A DNA stretch of 64,000 nt from assembly GCF_000005505.3 (NCBI RefSeq), contig NC_016131.3:46237355-46301354 (forward strand). Direction: 5' to 3'. Positions 56,336 to 64,000 of the stretch are shown here, in pieces (position 1 is the stretch's first letter; each line of letters starts with the position of its first letter). The stretch comes from Brachypodium distachyon (Eukaryota > Streptophyta > Magnoliopsida > Poales > Poaceae). The notes under the pieces are model-generated. The model did not search any database. It saw only the letters and a list, made by a program, of their open reading frames with translations, and was not told the DNA's origin. The position numbers and the translations under genes were made by a program.

Positions 56336-57400
56336 TTTAACATCATTCTTCTCTTTGACAATTTTCGAGTGAATCAGTCAAAAAAGTTTGAGAACTACGC
56401 TGCTCACCCAGCCATTCGCACCAGCATCAAACCTTGTGTAACTTTCTTCACCCTGCTCCTACTCATCCAGAATTCCAGATCAAGTATGCTCCACAAACAA
56501 TTACGGTGGCTTCCGCTGTCGAGGAAACCTTGGTATTAAGGATATCAGACGCCAGGTTAACAGGTGTGGGCACGGGTTATGCAGTTACCTTGATTGCTGA
56601 CCAGACTGCAATCACATTCAGACATGATATCATGCTTTGGAAGATGGAATCTTCCCTGTCCCCACAAGAATGCACAGGCTCCTGGTTCTCAATGTGCCGA
56701 CAGCTTAGCAGGTTCATAGTCAGGTCAAAAATATGCTAGACCATCCAGCTCCAAGCTTTCAACCTTCAGTGGGGCTTTTAGCTTCCATCCACATAGAAGC
56801 ATGTTCACTCAGTCCATATGTATCTTTCTGAGATAGAAAGTCATGGGAATCCAGTATCCTCTCATATCTTAACTTCTTCTCCTGAGACAATTCTTATGAT
56901 TAAGCCACTGTTCAGTACCTTGTGACCATCTCATATAGTTCTCCCCAAGTGAGTGATCCATCATTCATGATCCCTGTAAAGTATCAGTGCGGGGATATTT
57001 TCCTTTCGGAGCGCGCGCGCACAGGCACAGCCGGGTTCATGTGTAGCGGCCGATTCTGCAGTCCCAGCTTCATTGACTGATAAAGCAACAAGTTCCTGAA
57101 AGAACCCACATATTGCTCTTTAACAACCGCTTCTATCAGTCATGAAACTCTTGGTTCTAGCACATTAATTTTCAGAAGGTTATGCATTCTCACCAAATGT
57201 TTACATATGCCCGCATTCAGTAACAATTTGGAGGTTTGAAAAATATAAGAAAATGCGAGGACCCAATTTTCCAAGCAGCATTGCAGAGAAGCCGAAATAG
57301 TCAACAATTACAAACAAGCAAAATAACAGTGGTAGCACTAAAAATAGAGGTAACTCTATCCAGATTTTACCCTTGACTATGGTCGGGCCCCAGTGTCGAA
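56336..57400. other. Sequence upstream of the RNase H-like fragment
   Basis: Frames at 56,434-56,739 (plus) and others are unassigned. Minus-strand coding of a former longer gene is possible but not demonstrable. Confidence 0.35.
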
Positions 57401-57940
57401 CAATTGGCGATCGAGTGCTGGGGTGGAATCCGCGTGCGGCGGCGGAGGCGGAGCAACAGCCGTGCAGTGGCCGGCCTTAGCGTCAGCGCAAGAGGTGGGC
57501 ATCGGGACAGCAACTGGTGGGCGACGCTTGCACGGGCCCGACCAGCGGCGGGCAGGGCGGTGACCTTGAGGGGGAGCGTCATCTCCTGCATGGTGGATGG
57601 CCGCCGTCTTCTTCACTGCCCTCTACACAAGCGCCGACGACGCCTTCCTCTCGTCCACGAGCAGCTTGCCCATCATCGCCTTGCATTGAAGCTGTGCCTC
57701 CCCTCATCGGCGGCCCTCGTGCGTCGTGCCCTCCACCCTCGCAGAGAGGGAACCACCGGGACTGAGCGTGCGGCCAACATTCGTATTGGGGAGTGAAGAC
57801 TAGGGATTGGAACAACTGGAACGGGAAGCGGAAAATTGCAAGAACGTCGGCTGGGAACGACGAGCACTGGAGCAGCAGAGGCACGAGAAGAATTGCTAAA
57901 GGAGAAGGGGAAAAGTTTTTCTAACCCCCTACTCAAGTTA
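57401..57940 (-). other. GC-rich block, possible degenerate first exon
   Basis: Open frames overlap on both strands (57,377-57,616 and 57,673-57,936 minus, 57,404-57,796 plus), all Pro/Arg/Ala-rich as expected from high GC alone. A minus-strand reading (MMGKLLVDERKASSALV, stop, KKTAAIHHAG...) hints at a gene start with an in-frame stop. No family was recognised. Confidence 0.25.
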
Positions 57941-58389
57941 TCTGTCTAAAACGAATCTCTATACACAAAATATCGGCGAAGAAAATTGTACTGTATCTAC
58001 ATTTAGTGACGTTTGAAAAAAGCATTTACTAAAATTTGACATTTTGTGTTTCCGGTTACTTTTCCGCTTAACAACTGGAATATTTTAAAATTCTTGAGAA
58101 ACTGGAATTTAACAATTTTTATTTTATTGATGCCTCAGTTTGATTTCACTAAATCTAAAGCACCTGCTCTAAGAAGATGCCCTCAGGAGGATGAAACGGT
58201 GCCGAGCTTCGTCATCATCCAATCCGGTAAGACCCAAATCTAGGGTTTTCCTCGAGGCAGCCTGAGCGACGGGGCAAGAACTGCAAGAATAATGCCTTCA
58301 ACAAGGTAACAACATATAGACGTCACCATAGCCGATTTTCATCAACAGTCACGTCCTCTGAAAGGGCATTTCGATTCCTAAGTGTTTTG

Positions 58390-59735
58390 GTGTTAATTAC
58401 AACATGACTCGTGGACTAACCGTGTGTTCGAGTGTTTCAGATTTAAGATCATATGGCACAAGACGGTTCGTTGCCCTCAAAAAAAAAGAAGCGTAGCGGT
58501 GTTTAACGGCTTTTTATTTATATCGAGTCGTAGGAACTCCGTACTATTAAGAGGGAGTCCACATGGAAAGGTAATGGGTGAATCAACTTCACGTACACAA
58601 ACTACCATATTTGCACCCACATAAAGCCTACCCGTGCGAGAGAGAGCCATCCAAAGTCTAACTGTGTTGCCAGGTCTGTTCCAGGCCTAGAACTTCCGGC
58701 CTACCTAAGGTAGGACGGAACTTCCACCCAACGTCCGGCCTACCTCCGTGATGCTACTGGAATTCATTTGTGTTTGGCGGAGGTTGGACCGGAACAAGGG
58801 CGGAAGTTCCGGGGTATGACCGGAACTTCCTCCCTTGGCAGACTTAGTGCATAACGGTTAGATTTTGGGACCCCCATAAATAGTCATCCCCTACCTCGGG
58901 ATGAACTTATCCGAAGCCCAACTCTCTCCACACCATTTCTAAAGCTTCAAAGTGCTATATCTTCCTCCATAGAGCTCCCCCGTTGTTGATTCTTTGAGGA
59001 TTGGAGGAGGAGATCTAGATCTAGGGTTTCACCAAAGCAAAACGTTGATTCCCCTTGTTTCCTTTGTGGATTTTGTTACTCTTGGGATTTTGGGATCCCT
59101 GGCCGGAAGGTGTCTCCTCAAGGCCACTAATGTTGTGAGGTGGTGCTTGTGGATTCGGGAAGGAGCTTCCAATTAAGTTGTGGAGACGTGCCCTTCTCCT
59201 CGGATTGCGAGCTTCCAATTAAGTTCTGGAGAGAACCCCGGTCAAGTTTGTAAGGGTTGGCATTCGCCCTCAAGGAAGCCACTTAGTGGAACTCACTTCA
59301 CTTTTGTGGTGTTGTGAGAGCTCATCACACCTTTGTGGTGTGGTGAGTTGGAGAATAGAGTGAACCTTTGTGGCGCCTCTACCTTTGTGGTAGAGCATTT
59401 CTCCAAACGGAGACGTACACCGACCCCAATAGGTGGAACTCCGGTGAAATCTTCGTCTCCCCGCGTGGTATCATTCTTGCCCTTTTCTTACTTGCAAAGC
59501 TTAATTGTTTATCTTGTGCTTCGGCTATCAAGCAAGTTTCAATTGATTATCTATTGCTTGTGCTCGTGTTTTGGCTATTGCATCATACTAGTGGTGTTCA
59601 TCATTTAGATGTTTTAGTGAACCCATGTATTGATGCTTGCATCCTTAAAAGTGAAAAGAAAAGGTAAAATTGTTAGTCGCCTATTCAACCCCCCCCCCCT
59701 CTAGTCGACCATACCGATCTTTCACCCTCTCGAAC
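58390..59735 (+). repeat. Unclassified LTR-like repeat block
   Basis: This block has CCGGAACTTCC/GGAAGTTCCGG motifs (58,690-58,840), a leader-like stretch with AGGGTTTCACC, a series of TTTGTGGT and TCCAATTAAGTT repeats, and ends with GTTAGTCGCCTATTCAACCC, a poly-C run and TCTAGTCGACC. That ending is common beside grass LTR retrotransposons and their non-autonomous forms. The start was not found and no polyprotein is present. Confidence 0.45.
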
Positions 59736-60900
59736 ATGCAGTTGATTGGATCCAGACCGGCATGCCCCCAGCATGCCTGCCACACCGTCACTTCTGCTCA
59801 TCCACCCGACCGCGCAGATGGTGGACTAGCCCGCACCAGATCCAAATGGAGCAGCGCAGTCGTCGCCGCCGCTGGAGACTGGGCCACGAGGAGAGGGAAG
59901 GGCGGGACGCCCAAGCTCCGCGCAGGAATACCAGCAACCAAGACGACACGACGCCCGTGCAAGGGCCCGTCACATCCGCGCCCAGACAAAGGGCCCTGCC
60001 GATCCCGTCCATCGCGTGGGCATCCACTGTCGACGGCGAGGTTGGATAAGAGGAGATTGGTGGCTAGGGTTGGAGAAGGTTGGAGGAGAGACGTCTTTCC
60101 GCTTAGTGATTACTAATAGAGCTCCTTTATGGTACACCGGAATAAATATGAGCCGTCTATACTGTCTAATCTAACGGATAGTGGTCAGTGGTACTCCATT
60201 AAAAGTGATAAGGAGTACTGCCTCCAAAAACCGAGGAGTACCTTGATGTGGAGGGTAAAATAGTAATCTAGCATAATTTAGTGTCCGGTCAAAACAATAA
60301 AAATATAGTTTGAAATAGATTAGAGAAAATAGTAGAGCACAGTTAAAATCAGGAAATCTTGTTTGTTTGAGTACTTTCAGAGAATATAATCCGCTCCATG
60401 GAAAACCCTAATTATCCCCACATTGGGCTCCTTCCATGTGATGAACACGCACGACTCAGGTTTGAGTAATTGCTAGCTAGTTGAAGCTGCCGGAGAAGGA
60501 AATGCAAAGGTTGACAAGCACGCAGGCACGCAGCACGGTCTCGCGCAAGATTTGTGCGCGATCAGGGAGGCGCAAGGCGGCGTGTGCTTGATCGGAAAAT
60601 CAGGAGAGGAATAGATCTAACCCAGCGCGTGATTAGGGAGACGCACGGCGGCATGTAACCGGGAAATTAGGAGATAAATAAATCCAATCCAAATATAAAC
60701 TTACATTGACCAGACAAAAAAGTTCAAAAGTACCCTTTCTAATGGATGGTTAGATTTGATCGGTACTCCCTTCCTATTTATGGAGTACAGCGAGAATGTG
60801 AGGTTGATCATCTCAAATCAAAAATGCCACCTGTTGTTCACCTGTTGATCACAAATCAAGAGGCATTCATTTTGTTATTTTTCACATCATATTTTCTCCA
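59736..60900. other. Intergenic, GC-rich then AT-rich
   Basis: Overlapping frames at 59,670-60,116 on both strands are GC-driven and not named. Nothing else was recognised apart from near-inverse phrases around TCCTTTATGG (60,122) and TATTTATGGAGTA (60,774). Confidence 0.35.
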
Positions 60901-62007
60901 TTAAAGCGTTCTAATATATACTAGTGCCCTTTGGACGCACGTCGCCACGATACATAATGACTTGTTTTTCTACAGTTTTTTTTTTGTCTATCTTATTTCT
61001 AAGCCAAAATGATAAAGTTATTTTTAAGCCAAAATGCTAAAGACAGCCCTCCAAAATAACCACATTTTTTTTCATAAAATCATCAAATATGAACAATGAC
61101 GACCTTAAAAAAACTTTCACCCTAAAACACCGAAGTCGAATCTCATTCTAACATAGACAGTATTAAATATAATCAAATCTGAACCAACTAATATACAAGA
61201 TTAAGGTTTATAGCGGGATTTTCAAGAAAAAGTTGCATACCCTGGATTGCGCTCCGCTCAAACTACGAGTGTACTCCCGTAGGACCACACTTTTAAAATA
61301 AGTACATTCAGGGTGGGAAACAACAGCAAGCATTTAATAACACATCCTAGTACAACGATATTTCCATTTATTAGAAGTTTAAATCTCCTAACCATTTGTC
61401 TGTACCAGAAACAAACACCAATGTCATACCTTGCTTGACGGATCCATATTCCTGCAAGGAAATATGCCAACGTGAGCTAGAAACATTTTACACCAACTCT
61501 AAACACCAAAAGTGTAGTACTTAACAACATGTGTTTCAGAAGGGATGCCACAAAGCAAGTATTAGATTCGTAATAACAGACCAACATGCTTCAGTTTGGG
61601 TAGCAGCATTGCTAGGACCCCATCCCTTTGAAAAATTGTGTAAAGGATCGATTTCCATATCATATGACATGTTCACATGCATATTTTATATAGTAAAAAT
61701 ATAGTATGATCGTCTTTGTAGGCCTCATTTGTGATTGTGTTTATCCTTGTCAGAACAGCCTAAGCAAAAAAAACAAACAAACGGACTCTTCGCAAAAAGA
61801 AAAAAGGAAAACAAATGGACAGTAATGAAACTCGAGAGCTATTGCTAGGACTACAAAATTCAGGAATGCCAAACTAAAAATTAACAGTAACATAAGTTAC
61901 TGCTGTTTCTATCTCATTCAATGTACTGTGAATATAATTGAGTTCCATTGCTTGCGATCAGCATGAAACATCAATTTTCAAATGCTATTTGAGCCAGTAA
62001 AAAAACC
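60901..62007. other. Sequence downstream of the mannanase fragment
   Basis: The remaining mannanase exons would be expected here on the minus strand, but none was found. The frame 61,258-61,470 is unassigned. Confidence 0.45.
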
Positions 62008-62640
62008 TTGCCTCAACAAAGGCCTTGTAGTAGCTCTTAATTGTCAGATCAGAGAAGAAGTCGTCATCAGAAGTAAGATCTAGTCCAGCAGCCTCATTTC
62101 CCAATCTTACATAATGCACCTTCCCTCCATAGTCTTCCCAGTTATTGCACAGTGACAGTATTAACCGCATCTTATGCCTTCTTGCCTCGCTGACAACGAA
62201 ATCTAATGCCTGACAAAATGAGACGACAAAATTAGCCACCAAAATCAAAAGAAACACTATCGCCGTGGGGATCCTTCAAAAACATTCTTCCAAGAAATTA
62301 TGATCAGCATCGAGTTTAAGTTCCTCATTCTTATTGTTTCTTTCTTCTTTTTCTTTTGCGAGGAATGGGCCAGACGGTTAGTGCGGCATGTGAATGAGGC
62401 GGCAACTACATCAAACCCATGGCCATGGCATAAGTACTCTACTAAAAGTCAGTAGATTGCTTGATCGCATAACAAGAAAAGAGGAACGTCGGCCACGCAT
62501 TTCATCAAGCAGGCCCGATGCCGTTCCTCACCTGGAACACCTCCTCGTCGTAGCAGAATGGGGCCGTCTGCAGCGCGCGGTACCCACCGTCGTCCAAGGT
62601 GAGCCAGTAGGTGTTGAAGCCGTGGATGGTGAATACGGTG
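62008..62640 (-). pseudogene. Mannan endo-1,4-beta-mannosidase (GH5) fragment, two exons
   Basis: Beta-mannanases cut mannans in cell walls. Exon A (up from 62,532, before donor GTGAGG) reads FTIHGFNTYWLTLDDGGYRA and then LQTAPFCYDEEVFQ; exon B (62,210-62,008, after TTTGTCAG) reads [20 protein letters not shown], then [14 protein letters not shown], then [20 protein letters not shown] and VEA. Splice sites and phase agree. In exon A about 35 residues that normally lie between NTYWL and SDGGYRALQ are missing. Upstream of about 62,640 the frame does not match, and the exons with the two catalytic Glu residues are absent. It is therefore a truncated pseudogene. Confidence 0.8.
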
Positions 62641-64000
62641 AGGACTGAGGACGATGTCAGAGGCGACGCCGAGCCGGAAGTTCTTCTCAGACGCCTTGCC
62701 ACTATCCTCGCCGTGGTGGTGGGAGCGGCTCCCGTGGCGGCAGCGCTGCAAGCGCGAGGCGTTCGCAGCGGCGCGGGGCGGGAAGAGTCCGACGGCGGCG
62801 CGGAAGGTGTCTGGTGCAAGGAGCTGACAGGGCAAGAGGATTCCTGCGGCGGCGACGCCGCAGCGCGAGGGGTACAGAGGGCAGGGGGCGGCAGGCGCGG
62901 CGGCGAGTTCATCCGTGTGCGCGAGGGCGGTGGCGTCGTCGGGCGAGCGAGGGGCGGCATCGGGCGTTGGTTGGCGGGCGCGCGTGGAAGGCAGCCGACG
63001 GCAAGAGAGGAAGGAAGCGGGAGTTGGGGTTTGATTGGCTAGCTGTGTATACGTTAATACGTGGGGAGGAGTCAGAACAGAGGAGGAGTCAGATCAGGAG
63101 GAGGAGGCAGAGTGTGCGGTCGGACGGAAATTAACTGCTAAACTTACCCAGCGAAAAGATTTAGTAGACTAATTGTTACGTACTCCGTAGTTGTTAGTGT
63201 TAGAAACGAAATGAGTGAATGATTTATTTGATTGTTTCCATTGATTGATGCTATATTTATATAAGGAGAGGAGGCGCCTCTGCAAACAAACAGACGTCCG
63301 CTCGGGAACAAACCGGAGAGAAATTACATAAGTGGGCAGTTGCTAATTAACTGCCGTTATTCCTAATTGACACATGTTTAAATCTAATTGATCACGTGCT
63401 AATATAATCTTAACAGTTAGATTTGGTTTAGTGGGCCTAATTGTTTGGTAACTATGTGGTGGGAATGGTTTGTGTAAGTTTTGTGGGGTAGTTCTAGAGA
63501 AAAAAGTTGGTGCCTTTATAATAATAATGATGATGATAATAGTAGTAATAAGTATAAGTAGATAAGTAGAAGATTGTATGCAGTGCAAAAGTGACAGATA
63601 CATTAAAATCGAGGACATTGTCTACACTGCAATGCAAACACAACTGACATTTTTCCAAAAATTGTTTTACCGTTCTTTTTCTTGTATTTTATCAGTCCAG
63701 TATTAAGTGACACGTTTTAGTTATCAATATATACGTATTTAGATAAAGTTGCGACATGATAGAGAGAGTAGTAGATAAAACATCACCCATCACTCTTACT
63801 TCAGTCATGCAGACAATTTCCTAATTGGAGCAAACTTTTGCCCCAACCTTTTGCTAAACTCCATTTGAACAAACTAGTTCATTCATTCATTCATTCCGAA
63901 AACCTCTAAAATAACCAAAGTATTGTTAAACTACAGTATTTTTAGCCTTTGGGTAGAATTACTACAGTTTTGAAAAACTACAATATTTTGGAGTATTTGC
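62641..64000. other. GC-rich then AT-rich sequence at the right edge
   Basis: 62,641-63,042 has overlapping GC-driven frames on both strands and may hold the decayed start of the mannanase gene. Beyond it lie short runs such as ATAATAATAATGATGATGAT (63,520) and CATT repeats (63,881). No other gene was seen. Confidence 0.4.

Noticed and set aside
57404..57796. 130-codon plus-strand frame
   Set aside because: It overlaps minus-strand frames in a GC-rich block; no motif.
62505..63042. Long GC-rich frames around the mannanase fragment
   Set aside because: Only the short segment with FTIHGFNTYWL...VFQ is supported; the rest is frame noise.
1..64000. CRISPR arrays, bacterial operons or phage genes
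   Set aside because: No regular spacer-repeat arrays or prokaryotic gene organisation were seen; the tandem repeats present are contiguous.

Overview
This is a plant nuclear chromosome segment, most likely from a grass of the wheat/barley group. That assignment rests on the mixture of grass-type Stowaway MITEs, a Tat-lineage Gypsy element with an antisense ORF, a PIF/Harbinger element and degraded grass gene fragments. The species is an inference. No long intact host gene is present; the window is dominated by organelle-derived DNA and nested transposons.

Region 1, about 1-28,050: a large insertion of mitochondrial DNA (NUMT) running off the left edge. It carries atp4 (orf25), a cob copy broken by a nonsense codon and a 2-bp deletion, and on the minus strand nad5 exons d and e with group II intron 4 between them, plus the 3' half of the trans-spliced intron 3. 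Two solo LTRs of one long-LTR family have inserted into this DNA (6072-9314 and 18853-23496), each with TG...CA ends and its own perfect 5-bp target duplication. The first splits nad5 intron 4. Removing both leaves about 20 kb of mitochondrial sequence. Within it lie a Copia reverse-transcriptase scrap, a tRNA-like sequence and an unidentified open frame without ATG.

Region 2, about 28,050-37,350: nuclear DNA starting near a 68-bp (AT)n tract. It is a mosaic of tandem repeats and small pieces of unrelated plant genes (NAC, P5CS glutamate-kinase domain, B3 domain), two short Stowaway MITEs or fragments, a hairpin repeat, and one apparently intact small minus-strand gene (35,169-35,621) with a TATA box.

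Region 3, 37,354-49,578: a PIF/Harbinger element with matching TIRs and a TTA target duplication, carrying a transposase N-terminal fragment and tandem repeats. A 9.7-kb Gypsy element (39,253-49,000, target duplication ACAAT) is nested in it. Gag, protease, RT, two RNase H domains and integrase can be followed, but stops, frameshifts and a missing integrase Asp segment make it dead. Between integrase and the shortened 3' LTR lies an intact 210-codon antisense ORF with its own upstream TATA box.

Region 4, about 49,600-64,000: intergenic DNA with a nested MITE pair, two further Stowaway MITEs, short tandem repeats, a small possible gene at 52.5 kb, an RNase H-like fragment, an unclassified LTR-like repeat block (58.4-59.7 kb) and a minus-strand beta-mannanase (GH5) gene fragment with an internal deletion.

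The nearest thing to an undescribed unit is the long-LTR family: its LTRs hold a CpG-rich block, a TATA box, a splice donor and a strongly conserved 1.4-kb 3' section, laid out like a small spliced gene. All family names come from residues and termini read by eye; no search was run.
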